The notes beneath the pieces were generated by a model. It was not told where the DNA came from, did no database searches, and saw only the letters and a list, made by a program, of their open reading frames with translations. This document shows, in pieces, positions 9,903 to 19,148 of a stretch of 64,000 bases of DNA; positions within the stretch are counted from its first letter, which is position 1; every line of letters begins with the position of its first letter. Location: NCBI RefSeq assembly GCF_030019085.1, contig NZ_JASEFJ010000003.1, positions 62,001 to 126,000 of the forward strand. Reading direction: 5' to 3'. This DNA is from Methanoculleus sp. Its GTDB lineage: Archaea > Halobacteriota > Methanomicrobia > Methanomicrobiales > Methanoculleaceae. Position numbers and translations under genes: made by a program.

Positions 9903-10610
9903 ATGACTGAAATAGAACAGGGCGCGGAACTCTGGGACAAGATCTGGAGCAAAAACCAGATCACAAGCGACTATAGTATCAGGTACCTCGATTTTATGAG
10001 AGATATTGAGCGGAGTCTCCCGGCAGGTTCAACGGTCTGTGAAGCAGGATGCGGCACAGGACAGACACTCCTGATCTTCTCCCCCCGACACAGGACCATC
10101 GGACTTGATATCTCTGCAAACGCCCTCAGTATCGCAAAACATAACTGCGATACCCCACTACAGGGTGATATCTTCCAGATCCCTATCCGGAGCGAGACCT
10201 GCGACCTGGTATACAACTCTGGCGTGATCGAGCACTTTCCCTACCCCGCAAACGTTAGAGCGCTATCAGAGATGGCAAGAATCACCCGAAGGGGTGGACA
10301 GATAATCGTGATAGTCCCAAACACCCTCTGTCTCTGGTACAAACTCGGAAAAGAGGTTGCTTATCGGGTTAACAGGTTTGAATTTGGATATGAGGAGGAT
10401 TACTCCCCAGGACGACTTAGACGAACGTTTGGAGAGGCGGAAATAAAGGTCAAACGGTGTTTTGGACTTCAGGCAACACCGGTTCTTGCAACGAACGAGA
10501 AAGAGTTCATTCCGCTTCCAATCCGAAGGAAATTCGCAAAGATCGAGAGGTTCCTACCATTCAAGGAGTATTACAGCTATGCGGTGGGCATCGTGGGTTG
10601 CAAAGAGTAA
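9903..10610 (+). CDS. Class I SAM-dependent methyltransferase
   Basis: 235 residues. Motif I is VCEAGCGTGQTLL (about residues 43-55), followed by TIGLDISANALSIAK, GDIFQIP, and DLVYNSGVIEHFP, which fits motif IV of the Methyltransf_11 type. The protein is soluble. It lies directly after a GT2 gene inside a glycan cluster, so a sugar or glycan-lipid substrate is likely, but the sequence does not show which. Confidence 0.85.
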   Translation: MTEIEQGAELWDKIWSKNQITSDYSIRYLDFMRDIERSLPAGSTVCEAGCGTGQTLLIFSPRHRTIGLDISANALSIAKHNCDTPLQGDIFQIPIRSETCDLVYNSGVIEHFPYPANVRALSEMARITRRGGQIIVIVPNTLCLWYKLGKEVAYRVNRFEFGYEEDYSPGRLRRTFGEAEIKVKRCFGLQATPVLATNEKEFIPLPIRRKFAKIERFLPFKEYYSYAVGIVGCKE

Positions 10611-10650
10611 GAGGTGATGAGCCCTGCTCACGGCATGGCCGGATGAGCAC

Positions 10651-11649
10651 TCAGATGTCGCTCTGCGTTTCTGTTGCTTCTTCTTTGAGCATCTCTAGCG
10701 GGACGGGATAGAGGAACCAGAAGAGCAATCCTACAAGGGCGATAAACCAGTAACTGAAGACCAGGTACAGGATTGAAAAGGCAACGACCGTCTCTGGAGC
10801 GATTCCGATAATTCCAAATAGATAGAGCAGCGTGGCGTCCCTTGTTCCAATGCCTGAGATGCTGATCGGAAGTAGATCCACAACGCTGATAATCGGGATC
10901 ACAAGGAACATGTAGTATCCTACATCGATGCCAATGGACATTCCAAGTAGAACTGCATAGACCACCGCCAGTAGCCAAGATGAGATCCCTGCCACAAGAC
11001 ATCTTATCACCTTACCGGGAGAAGCCAGAAATTGTTCAAGCCCGGAATAGAAGTCGTTGAAGTAGCCTGAAACCTGGTTACGATAACGTGTCGGGACAAA
11101 GACACTGAAGAATGGCCTGAGGATTTTTTCCATGTAATTTTTGCGAGAGATCGTATATATCCCGAAGATTATAGCCCCTGCGAGAACCAGCAACAGACCG
11201 CCGGATAGGATCTCCACGCCTCTGATGATAGAGAAGGCGATCATAGCGATGATCCCGAATGCAAAGAGGAGAACCAGATCGATTATCCTGTCGATAACAA
11301 CGGTTGAGAGAGCCATCCCTGTGGTGCAGGACTCATTTCGAGCATACAGGAACCTGGCGGCATCACCTACCTTTGCCGGCGTCAGGGTGGAGAGAGAGAA
11401 ACCAACTAAAAAACCAATGACACTTTGCCACAGAGAGAAACCCGAACGAATGGAATCTACGATGATTTTCCACTTTTTTGCTTTAATGACAACGATCAAC
11501 CCATTGACCAGTAGAGCTGCGATCAGGTAACAATAATTGACAGATAGCAGAGCGGTGAGGATCGCCCGGGTATCGAGGTTGACAAGGATCACCACGAAAA
11601 CAGCAATGCCGATGATACCTATAAGTCGTATTGGCCGTTTTGAAGGCAT
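10651..11649 (-). CDS. Membrane protein of the LPG synthase/UPF0104 (AglD C-terminal) family
   Basis: A 332-residue polytopic protein with about eight hydrophobic helices. Characteristic segments are SVNYCYLIAALLVNGLIVVIKAKKWK near the N-terminus, GFSLSTLTPAKVGDAARFLYA, STVVIDRIIDLVLLFAFGII, and VVDLLPISISGIGTRDATLLYLFG. The last two match conserved blocks of the lysylphosphatidylglycerol synthase membrane family, which also forms the C-terminal part of the haloarchaeal glycosyltransferase AglD. Here the domain stands alone, close to a GT2 gene on the other strand, so a role in lipid-linked sugar handling is inferred. It is not a proven LPG synthase. Confidence 0.82.
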   Translation of the reverse strand: MPSKRPIRLIGIIGIAVFVVILVNLDTRAILTALLSVNYCYLIAALLVNGLIVVIKAKKWKIIVDSIRSGFSLWQSVIGFLVGFSLSTLTPAKVGDAARFLYARNESCTTGMALSTVVIDRIIDLVLLFAFGIIAMIAFSIIRGVEILSGGLLLVLAGAIIFGIYTISRKNYMEKILRPFFSVFVPTRYRNQVSGYFNDFYSGLEQFLASPGKVIRCLVAGISSWLLAVVYAVLLGMSIGIDVGYYMFLVIPIISVVDLLPISISGIGTRDATLLYLFGIIGIAPETVVAFSILYLVFSYWFIALVGLLFWFLYPVPLEMLKEEATETQSDI

Positions 11650-11948
11650 TTAAAAGAATTGTTGCTTTTGGAAATGATTAAAGATGTCGATCTGTCGCGC
11701 AAATGCGCAGAAGATAAAGTTAGATCCGATTTTTGAAGGGAGGGGAGATTATTTTAGCCGATGGGTAATTTTAGACCCCCCTGCAGGTTGACAAAGACTG
11801 GTGCTACCGTCATGGCAGGAGATGTGGCGCATCCAGCAACTCCTGGGAGGGAGATAAATTCTGTCTCTCTCCCTTCGGTAGGGGGTGGCCAATGCCCTGC
11901 CTGATGCAAAGAGACATTCTCTTATAGTGCATAAACAAACATTAACTC
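11650..11948. other. Divergent intergenic region, no gene seen
   Basis: About 300 bp between two divergent membrane-protein genes. An inverted repeat, GGGAGGGAGA/TCTCTCTCCC, lies near 11846-11875. CTCTTATAGTGCATAAAC just before the ATG at 11949 could be promoter sequence. No coding signal is visible. Confidence 0.3.
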
Positions 11949-13274
11949 ATGAGGAAAGGGAAGAAACGCTCTGCTCCGTCCTGCTCCGTTTGCGGACTGA
12001 CAATACCCAATATCGAACGTTCTGATCTGATCCGCAATCTCTTCCTTCTTGGGTGCGTCTCAATCTTCACAAAATTGATGGTTCTTTTCCTTACGACCTC
12101 GGTGTTTCATTCGTTCGTTGATCTGTTTGACATCTCGGTATATTTTGGCTACGCAATGAACGTGTTGAATGGTCAGATGCCTTACATTGACTTTTCCGTT
12201 GAATACCCGTTCATGTTTCTGATCCCGGTTCTGATACCGCTCATTCCTGCCATGATTGCCAATGACGCCAACGTATATGTGGCAGGGTTTCAGGTGCTCA
12301 TGGCCTTCTTTGACATTCTCACACTTTTCCTCGTGTACTTAATTGGACTGCGCATCTTCGACAGTAAACGCGCTTTCAGAGCCGCACTCCTCTATGCAAC
12401 GGCTTTTGCGGCGTCATACTTCATCCTGACAAAGTATGACTCTTTCCCCACGTTCCTGCTGGTTCTCGGCACGTTCGCTGCAGTTTATGGCATGCCGGCA
12501 AGGAGTTACATCTCAACGATCCTTGGTTTCTTCACAAAGGTGTTCCCTGCCATTGCAATACCGTATCTTGTACCGTTCAATGCCAGCAGAACATCACTAA
12601 AAACAGAAATCACTACAGTGCTGAAGGTAGTCGCTGTCTGCGGCGCAATCTTCCTGATCCCCATGATCCTTCTTGTTCAGGACTGGTATAGACCGTTCCT
12701 CTTTGCCACTGGAACGGGTGTTGGGGTATATGCCAATACCGTGACGTATACACTTTATAATCTCATCAATGTGGTTCTGCACATACCAATTTCAGAGGGG
12801 GTAATCTCACTTGTAATGTATATTCTCATGATAGGGATAATCCTCCTGCTGATCCTCGTATCATGGGTCAAAGGTGTTGAGAATCCACGAAGACTGCTCG
12901 TTCTCATCGCCGTCACACTATTTATGGTGATCTTCTGCACAAAATTCCATAGTCCACAATATCTCGTCTGGCTGACACCATTTTACGCCCTGCTGCTGAT
13001 CGATTCGCTCAGGAACATTCTTATGTTCTACCTGTTACAGGCCGTAGTTTACATCGAGTTCCCGATTGCCTGGGGAGTCCTTTACGTAAACAGGGGTTAC
13101 GTTAATGAAATAGGGACAGTCGGCTGGTACGGTTCGCTCGCGTTCTTTATAGTCCATGCTGCAGTATATCTGGCATCGATCCTTCTTATCTTAAAGTCAG
13201 ATCCAACCCTCTATGATGACACCAGATCTGCAGTCAGACAGGTAATATCAAGGATCAGGGGGATTACAAGATAG
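11949..13274 (+). CDS. Polytopic membrane protein, probable GT87/DUF2029-like glycosyltransferase
   Basis: 441 residues with about ten hydrophobic helices. The first external loop carries DISVYFGYAMNVLNGQMPY followed by IDFSVEYP, an acidic loop and Tyr-Pro arrangement seen in GT-C transferases of the DUF2029/GT87 mannosyltransferase group. KFHSPQYLVWLTPFYALLLI is another block typical of that group. An oddity is the short cytoplasmic head with CSVCG, a possible half zinc site. The gene is noticeably A/T-rich relative to the window. Family assignment is by motif and topology only; the sugar and acceptor are unknown. Confidence 0.7.
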   Translation: MRKGKKRSAPSCSVCGLTIPNIERSDLIRNLFLLGCVSIFTKLMVLFLTTSVFHSFVDLFDISVYFGYAMNVLNGQMPYIDFSVEYPFMFLIPVLIPLIPAMIANDANVYVAGFQVLMAFFDILTLFLVYLIGLRIFDSKRAFRAALLYATAFAASYFILTKYDSFPTFLLVLGTFAAVYGMPARSYISTILGFFTKVFPAIAIPYLVPFNASRTSLKTEITTVLKVVAVCGAIFLIPMILLVQDWYRPFLFATGTGVGVYANTVTYTLYNLINVVLHIPISEGVISLVMYILMIGIILLLILVSWVKGVENPRRLLVLIAVTLFMVIFCTKFHSPQYLVWLTPFYALLLIDSLRNILMFYLLQAVVYIEFPIAWGVLYVNRGYVNEIGTVGWYGSLAFFIVHAAVYLASILLILKSDPTLYDDTRSAVRQVISRIRGITR

Positions 13275-13479
13275 TCCAAAACAGGGTGAAGAAACGATCA
13301 ACAGATGGCAGGTCGTGTTTGAGTGATCACCCAAAAGAATGAGGCAGTGTTACTGAAATGTATCGGAAGATCCATTTATGGCAATCATATACTCGCCAGA
13401 ATGACGCACATTCAGTGTGCGCTCCCCCTGGCAGTCCCCACTCTGACCACCAATAACCACCTGCACCGCTGTCAACCCC

Positions 13480-14646
13480 TCACCACGAGTATGCCCGGAT
13501 GACCCCACGGTAGATATCCACCGCTCGCCCAAGTTGTTCTATGGACACTCGCTCGTCCACCGCATGCAGGGTCGGGATCTCCCCCGGGCCGTACTCCACG
13601 ACATCAAACCCCTCATCCCTGAGGTACTTAGCGTCGCTTGCAGCCCACTGGAGGAACGGCGCCACCGTCCCATAAACTCTTTCCACCTCGGCGCAGACCG
13701 TCCTGACAACCCTGGCGTCGGGGGGCGTAAACGTAGGTTCCGCCACGTCTACCTCGCGTATCACGGCATCGGGAGCATGGTCGGCTATACCGCGCCGGAG
13801 GTCATCGAGAGGGCATCCCCACGGCACGCGGATATCGAGGTCCATCCGGCACTGCTCCGCCACGATGTTTGCTTTCTCACCCCCCTCGATCCTCCCGGGG
13901 TTGAACATCACCCGTGTCAGCACGCTATCCCCTCCCTCGATTCCGAAGATCTCGCGAAAGAGGCGGGCTGACTGCCCGACAAGCGGCTGCAGGTCTTCAT
14001 CGACCGGAAACTGATGGGCGTGAACTTCCCGCATGTAGGCAAGTAGATCGAACGCTGCCATAACGGCACTCTTCCCGACAAGAGGGTAAAGAGAACTGTG
14101 ACCGGGTGTGCCACGAAACGAGATATCAAGCCGGTAGAGGCCTTTCTGACCGACCGCCGGGCTGGTATGTGGTGTCGGTTCTGCGATCAGACATTCACGG
14201 GGCTTGAGCAGACCCTGCGCAAGCAGCGACCGGATACCGTGCTCGCCGCCGGTCTCCTCATCGCAGACAAAGGCAAACTGGACCTTTGGCTCCAGCCCGC
14301 TCTCGATAAGATCCCGGCAGGCGACGAGGAGTGCGGCACATCCCCCCTTCATATCAGTGGCGCCCCTCCCCCAGACATAGCCACCGGCGTTCGTGCCACT
14401 GAAAGGATCGTAGATCCACTCATCCGGGATGGCCGGAACCACATCTACGTGACCGCAGAGGAGGAGTTCTGGATCGGGTTCAGTAGTGACCAGGTTGTCG
14501 CGACCATCAGGGTTGGAGACAATGCGACTCTTCACTCCGAGCGAATCAAGGAAATCCCCAATAAATGCGACGATCTCGGTTGTGTTCCCCGGCGGGTTCT
14601 CGCTCCGGATGCGGATCAGCGATGAGGCGAGTTGGGCGACATCCAT
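13480..14646 (-). CDS. dapE: M20 family deacylase, probable succinyl-diaminopimelate desuccinylase or ArgE-like
   Basis: A 388-residue zinc amidohydrolase of the ArgE/DapE/ACY1 family. Metal ligands are visible in order: His in LLLCGHVDVVPA, Asp in GRGATDMKGGCAALL, the EE pair in FVCDEETGGEHG, AEPT, and the terminal His in IPTLHAVDERVS. The dimerisation domain spans about 170-290 (GTPGHSSLYPLVGKSA). The start at 14646 has GGGGAG 7 bp upstream. dapA, dapB and asd lie 7 kb away, which favours the lysine pathway, but no dapD or dapC is visible and many methanogens use the DapL bypass. ArgE or another N-acyl hydrolase is therefore possible. Confidence 0.78.
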   Translation of the reverse strand: MDVAQLASSLIRIRSENPPGNTTEIVAFIGDFLDSLGVKSRIVSNPDGRDNLVTTEPDPELLLCGHVDVVPAIPDEWIYDPFSGTNAGGYVWGRGATDMKGGCAALLVACRDLIESGLEPKVQFAFVCDEETGGEHGIRSLLAQGLLKPRECLIAEPTPHTSPAVGQKGLYRLDISFRGTPGHSSLYPLVGKSAVMAAFDLLAYMREVHAHQFPVDEDLQPLVGQSARLFREIFGIEGGDSVLTRVMFNPGRIEGGEKANIVAEQCRMDLDIRVPWGCPLDDLRRGIADHAPDAVIREVDVAEPTFTPPDARVVRTVCAEVERVYGTVAPFLQWAASDAKYLRDEGFDVVEYGPGEIPTLHAVDERVSIEQLGRAVDIYRGVIRAYSW

Positions 14647-14658
14647 GCAGTGCTCCCC

Positions 14659-15168
14659 TTACACTGACCTGGCTGCCGCATATTCGTCGAAGAGCCTCGC
14701 CAGCGACGAGTTCTTATAGAGCTGTTTGATAAACGCCGGTTCGAAGAATTCGTCGATAAACATCGAGAGATACTCAGCCTGAATCGGCCCTCTCTCATCG
14801 GGGTTAAGCACGATCCGGAAGCTCCTGTACTGGGCAGGATCATCCGTATCATAGATGCCTGTCCAGAGCATCGGGAGCTCTTCGTAGATCTCGGGATGCT
14901 CGGCCTTAAGCCAGTTGATGAAACCCGGGAAATGTACCCGGTCACCGACCCTCTCCTGGTCCAGACGCCACCGCATGTATTCCATGCTCATGATGTTCCT
15001 TGGCGACATCGGGTTGTAAGCGAGAATTGTTGCAGTGAAGTCGATGTGAGCGAGGGCATCGGTAAAATAGAAGTACAGAACCGGATGAAAATCGCTGGGG
15101 CTCTCCAGGATCAACGATTTGTTGTAGAGTCTCTGCGTTACGCGGGCATACTCGTTCATTTCCAGCAT
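14659..15168 (-). CDS. Conserved-looking hypothetical protein
   Basis: A 169-residue soluble, acidic protein. The start at 15168 has GGAG 5 bp upstream; the longer frame extending to 15405 overlaps the moaA 3' end antisense-fashion and is rejected. The sequence is rich in aromatic and charged residues (LYFYFTDALAHIDF, RNIMSMEYMRWRLDQERVG). There is no signal peptide, membrane helix or metal motif, and I do not recognise the family. The M20 deacylase starts 12 bp downstream, so the two are probably cotranscribed. Confidence 0.7.
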   Translation of the reverse strand: MLEMNEYARVTQRLYNKSLILESPSDFHPVLYFYFTDALAHIDFTATILAYNPMSPRNIMSMEYMRWRLDQERVGDRVHFPGFINWLKAEHPEIYEELPMLWTGIYDTDDPAQYRSFRIVLNPDERGPIQAEYLSMFIDEFFEPAFIKQLYKNSSLARLFDEYAAARSV

Positions 15169-15280
15169 ACGTTCTCCTGTTGGCGAGCGTGGTTCAAATA
15201 ATATTCCTTTGATGCAGCAAAGAGCAGGGTGGATTAAGGGCAACGACGCCACGCATCTGCCTGGACATGGTATATCGCAC

Positions 15281-16156
15281 CTACGTGAAATATGGCCTGC
15301 GGCGACTGACCGCTTCACGAAAGGCATCTTCAAGTTCCTTGCCGTGCTTGCCCCGAATATCGACCAGGTTATCCGTCCGGAGGAGGCAGGGCTTGAGGTT
15401 GCCATCAGAGGTCACCCGCAGCCTGTTACAGAAGGCGCAGAACTCTGTGTTATGGAGGGGCCTGACCACCTCGACCTCGGCGCCGTCGAGACAGTATTTC
15501 TTCCGGTGGTGCATCCTCCTGGTGACGACCCGTGTTGCCCGCTCGTTTAACTCCTGTTCGATGCTGTCGACATCCCCGTGGAACCTGCACTCGTTGAACT
15601 CCATCAGTTCAATAACCTGCAGGACCAGATCATGTTTTCCGCGGACAAACGCCATAAAGTCGTCTAACTCATCCTCGTTGATCCCGTCAAGCAGGACCAT
15701 GTTGATCTTGACCGGGGTCAGCCCAACATGGATCGCCGCATAGATCCCTTCCAGGGCGTCGTTCAGGCAATCCTTCCCCGTGATCTGACGGTAGCGGTCG
15801 GGCCGGAGCGTATCCAGACTGACGTTCACCCGTGCAAGCCCGGCCTCCTTGAGATCCGCGGCCTTTGAAGCAAGCAGCGTCCCATTAGTTGTCAGGGATG
15901 ACTCGATATCCGGCGGCACCGAACGGATGATATCGACAAGATCCTGGCGCAGGAGAGGTTCTCCCCCGGTGAACTTGACACTCCTGATGCCGAACTGCGC
16001 ACCAACCTTCATCAGTTCAGCAATCTCGTCTGCGCTCATCTGCTCCTTCGGGTTTACCTCGCCTTCGGCATGGCAGTAGATGCACCGCAGATTACACCGC
16101 GATGTAAGGCTGATCCGGAGGTTGGTCACGGTTCGGTTATAAGGGTCTTTCAGCAT
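15281..16156 (-). CDS. moaA: MoaA, GTP 3',8-cyclase (molybdenum/tungsten cofactor synthesis)
   Basis: A 291-residue radical SAM enzyme catalysing the first step of molybdopterin formation. The N-terminal cluster motif is SLTSRCNLRCIYCHAEGE (Cx3Cx2C). GGEPLLRQDLVDII and VSLDTLRPDRYRQITG follow. The C-terminal second [4Fe-4S] site is FCAFCNRLRVTSDGNLKPCL, which binds GTP in MoaA. The ATG at 16156 fits a normal MoaA N-terminus (MLKDPYNRTVTNLRISLT). The gene overlaps the end of rlmE by 20 bp, which suggests coupling. Methanogens need the cofactor for formylmethanofuran and formate dehydrogenases. Confidence 0.93.
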   Translation of the reverse strand: MLKDPYNRTVTNLRISLTSRCNLRCIYCHAEGEVNPKEQMSADEIAELMKVGAQFGIRSVKFTGGEPLLRQDLVDIIRSVPPDIESSLTTNGTLLASKAADLKEAGLARVNVSLDTLRPDRYRQITGKDCLNDALEGIYAAIHVGLTPVKINMVLLDGINEDELDDFMAFVRGKHDLVLQVIELMEFNECRFHGDVDSIEQELNERATRVVTRRMHHRKKYCLDGAEVEVVRPLHNTEFCAFCNRLRVTSDGNLKPCLLRTDNLVDIRGKHGKELEDAFREAVSRRRPYFT

Positions 16157-16748
16157 CGTCGCATGTTCCTTTGAAGTTCTTTGCAATGATATAGGTCTCA
16201 GCACTCCCCTTCCGTGATGCTTTCGTCCTGTAACTCCTTACGGAATAGAAATGCTTCCTGACTTTGGCCACCAGATCTCCGAATAGTTCTCCCTGGAACG
16301 ACTTCAAAACCAGATTTCCACCGGGCTTCAAGATTGTGCAGGCGAACGCAAGTGCATCTTCACCAAGCCCAACCGCACGCGCCTGATCATAACTCTTCTG
16401 GCCAGAGAGTTTTGGCGATGCGTCAGAGACCACAACATTGACCATTCCACCTGATTCTTGCCGGATACGCTCCTGAACAAGAGGATCGGTGAAGTCGCCG
16501 ACGATGGTGATGACACCCTCCATGGGTGCGATGGGGTTTAGATCAACGCCTATTATCCTGCCGTCGGTCAGATCGCGAAGCACCTGCAACCAGCTTCCAG
16601 GCGCCGCCCCCAGGTCAACAACGTTATCATCGACCCTGATAACACCATTGCGCTGCTGGATCTCCAGCAGTTTGTAGGCGGCCCGAGCCCTGTAGCCTGA
16701 CTGCATAGCCTTGCGATAGACGCTGTCCTTCGTCCACTGTGAACCCAT
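16137..16748 (-). CDS. rlmE: RlmE (RrmJ/FtsJ), 23S rRNA 2'-O-methyltransferase
   Basis: 203 residues. The N-terminal basic part (KAMQSGYRARAAYKLLEIQ) with its conserved Lys/Arg is typical of FtsJ. The SAM motif is VVDLGAAPGSWLQVL, the catalytic Asp is in VVVSDASPKLSG, and the later catalytic Lys is in LVLKSFQGE. The enzyme methylates the A-loop uridine of large-subunit rRNA. It is 5' to moaA in a two-gene arrangement on the minus strand. Length matches archaeal RlmE without a TRAM extension. Confidence 0.93.
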   Translation of the reverse strand: MGSQWTKDSVYRKAMQSGYRARAAYKLLEIQQRNGVIRVDDNVVDLGAAPGSWLQVLRDLTDGRIIGVDLNPIAPMEGVITIVGDFTDPLVQERIRQESGGMVNVVVSDASPKLSGQKSYDQARAVGLGEDALAFACTILKPGGNLVLKSFQGELFGDLVAKVRKHFYSVRSYRTKASRKGSAETYIIAKNFKGTCDDAERPL

Positions 16749-17344
16749 TGATAGACCCCCACCTGATTACGACGGTCGGTTGATTGCACCGTGTGCATCA
16801 TCAAGGAGATTATGTATAATGTTTGGTGCAGTTAACTATGAATGATGCGGTAATAGAATTACGGAGTGTGGAGCCCATCGAATACAATGCCCCCTGGGTT
16901 GATAAACCCCTCCCCCGGGGGGGTTTGTGGAACATGTCTCGCCTCAGACCGCCCTTTTATCTATCCCTCTTCTTATCTGCGACTCTCCATAGAGACCGGG
17001 GGTGTGAGGAGGCTTGTGATCTTCAATATTTACTGTAACTTTGCCATGAAATCCCGTTTTGCACCCCCGATGTGGCTTCCAACCACCAATCGCCACTCAC
17101 TGCCACCCAGGAGGAGGGGTTGGCCGGCGAAATGTTTGCCAGGGGCGAGTTGATGTTTCTCGCGAATACTGCCGGGAAAAAGTGGCGGATTTGTTGATCA
17201 GAATCGCTGGATCACGGGCCAGGTATCGGATCACGAAAGTCTCGCTGACGCCCATGTCCTGGGCCCCACACAGATTTTGATCGTAAAGGACTATTATGAG
17301 TAAAGGAGACTATATACTCTCAACGAGTGTTGTAAGGGGTCATA
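16749..17344. other. Divergent intergenic region upstream of pcn, no gene seen
   Basis: About 600 bp between divergent rlmE and pcn. Short frames exist (for example from 16823) but have no family features or good starts. CCCCTCCCCCGGGGGGG near 16909-16925 is a strong GC palindrome that could terminate or pause transcription. The pcn promoter lies at the right edge. Confidence 0.35.
17309..17340 (+). promoter_or_regulatory. Promoter and ribosome binding site of pcn
   Basis: GACTATATACTC at 17309-17320 is a good archaeal TATA box, 34 bp from the ATG at 17345. AAGGGGT at 17334-17340 is a possible ribosome binding site on the resulting very short leader. Confidence 0.5.
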
Positions 17345-18088
17345 ATGTTAAAGGCAACGATTGATGCAGAAATATTCCGGGAGTCTATCGACGCTATCGC
17401 CGCGCTGGTGACAGAGTGCCGGTTGCACACGGAAGAAGACAGGATCTGGACGCGCTCCGTCGATACCGCAAACGTGGCCATGATCTCCATGGAACTCCAG
17501 AGCACCGCATTCGCATCGTTCTCAGCGACAGGCGGGGAACTTGGCCTGGATGTCGCGAAGTTGAAGAACATCCTGGCGATGGTTGGTAAGGGCGATGCGC
17601 TGACCCTCCAATCGCGTGACGACGATAGGAAACTGGAACTTATCTTCGGCGGTTACCGATACTCTCTCACACTTCTGGATATCAACACCCTCCGGAAAGA
17701 CCCAAACTCTCCGGCGGTCGAACTCCCGGGGAGGGTCGTGATCCCTGGAGAGACGCTCAACAATGCCATCAAGGCCGCAAGCGTCATCTCCGACAAGATC
17801 GCGCTCGGGATCGACCCCGAATCCATGACCTTCTACATGGAAGCCGAGGGGGACACCGACCACATCAAACTTGCGCTCAGCGAGGATGAGTTAATCGCCT
17901 TAAACCCGGTCAGATCCCGCTCCCTCTTCTCGATCGATTATTTAAAGGATATGGGCAGGGTTATGGCGCGCGCAGAGGAGGTCGAGATCCACCTGGGCAT
18001 CAATCACCCCGTCCGGTTTGTCTTTGAGATCGCGGACGGTAGCGGCCGTGTCGAGTACCTCCTTGCCCCCAGGGTCGAGGCCGATTGA
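17345..18088 (+). CDS. pcn: DNA polymerase sliding clamp (PCNA)
   Basis: A 247-residue archaeal PCNA, the trimeric ring that tethers replicative polymerase, FEN1 and ligase to DNA. It begins MLKATIDAEIFRESIDAIAA. SVDTANVAMISMEL lies in domain 1 and LGLDVAKLKNIL is the conserved turn before the interdomain loop. The end reads FEIADGSGRVEYLLAPRVE, the usual C-terminal strand of archaeal and eukaryotic clamps. It is followed by priL overlapping by one base, so clamp and primase subunit are made from one message. Confidence 0.96.
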   Translation: MLKATIDAEIFRESIDAIAALVTECRLHTEEDRIWTRSVDTANVAMISMELQSTAFASFSATGGELGLDVAKLKNILAMVGKGDALTLQSRDDDRKLELIFGGYRYSLTLLDINTLRKDPNSPAVELPGRVVIPGETLNNAIKAASVISDKIALGIDPESMTFYMEAEGDTDHIKLALSEDELIALNPVRSRSLFSIDYLKDMGRVMARAEEVEIHLGINHPVRFVFEIADGSGRVEYLLAPRVEAD

Positions 18089-19092
18089 TGGATATTCTAC
18101 TCGATCGAAAAGAACTAACCAAATATCCATTTTTAAAAGAATCACAGCAGTTGGCCCGGCAGCACGTTGAATCACTTGAGGCGTTCCTCGCAAGCAGTGC
18201 GGGTGCTGTGGCACTTGAAAGAGCGAAGGAACGGATCATCACTGCGCTAAGGTTCGGGCGAGAGTTTCAGGATGACGCCGCACGGAGCCTCAGCCCGGAA
18301 CTCGAGATCGCAAGTTATGCCCTTGCCCGTATAATTGTCTCGTGCATAGGCGACCGATCGCTTATCGACCGCCTTGCACGCTACGAAGCTGACCGGTCAT
18401 CATTCTTCCTGGCATCCGAAGAAGCGGAGGTGCGTCGTTTCGTTGCCCTGCGGCTACAGATCGACCCCGACGCCAGAAGCATGCCGGTCACCGACTACGT
18501 GGGACTGACCGCCCGTCTGCGGGATAAGCGCTGGAGGCTCGTCAACAGGGATGTCCAACGGGGGTTTGTAGGTATAGAGCCTGGCGAGATCGACGAACTG
18601 ATCAGGGAACGGATCCGGGCGATCGTCGCCGATAACCTCCCGCTCAGGATACCTGCCGGGATATGCGAAACCCTGGCGGCGGTGGCTGGCGAGATCACCG
18701 CACTCCAACAGCAACAGATACTCGAAGAGTTCGGGGAGATCCAGGAGGAGGCGTTTCCGCCATGCATTGGCACTCTCCTCCAGGCGCTCACAGCAGGAAC
18801 TAACCTGACGCACATGGGACGGTTTGCCATTACATCGTTCCTCCACACTATCGGTATGAACATAGCCCAGATAGCGGAAATTTTCGCGCAGGCACCCGAC
18901 TTTGACCCGGATATGACCATGTACCAGGTAGAGCACATCTCCGGCCGTGGCGGTACCGAGTACACCCCGCCATCCTGCGCCACGATGCGCACCTTCGGCC
19001 TTTGTGTCAACCGGGATAAGGACTGCGAGCGGGTCAGCCACCCCTTAAGTTACTACCGACTCAAGAAGAGTGGTGCAAAAAAACAGTTTTAA
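18088..19092 (+). CDS. priL: DNA primase large subunit PriL
   Basis: A 334-residue iron-sulfur subunit of archaeal primase that partners PriS. Four cysteines expected to hold the [4Fe-4S] cluster are visible: one in FPPCIGTLLQAL (about residue 229), then PSCATM, FGLC and KDCERVSHPLSYY near the C-terminus. The N-terminal half is helical and charged, as in the family. The start is taken as the ATG at 18088, within TGATG at the pcn stop. priS is not in the window. Confidence 0.93.
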   Translation: MDILLDRKELTKYPFLKESQQLARQHVESLEAFLASSAGAVALERAKERIITALRFGREFQDDAARSLSPELEIASYALARIIVSCIGDRSLIDRLARYEADRSSFFLASEEAEVRRFVALRLQIDPDARSMPVTDYVGLTARLRDKRWRLVNRDVQRGFVGIEPGEIDELIRERIRAIVADNLPLRIPAGICETLAAVAGEITALQQQQILEEFGEIQEEAFPPCIGTLLQALTAGTNLTHMGRFAITSFLHTIGMNIAQIAEIFAQAPDFDPDMTMYQVEHISGRGGTEYTPPSCATMRTFGLCVNRDKDCERVSHPLSYYRLKKSGAKKQF

Positions 19093-19148
19093 CATGCGGG
19101 GGTGAAGGGGGTGGAGCAGGAAGCACCGCCCGCGAGGCGCGGCGTTGT

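Noticed and set aside
15169-15405. N-terminal extension of the hypothetical protein at 14659-15168
   Set aside because: It overlaps the moaA 3' end, and GGAG before ATG 15168 gives a better start.
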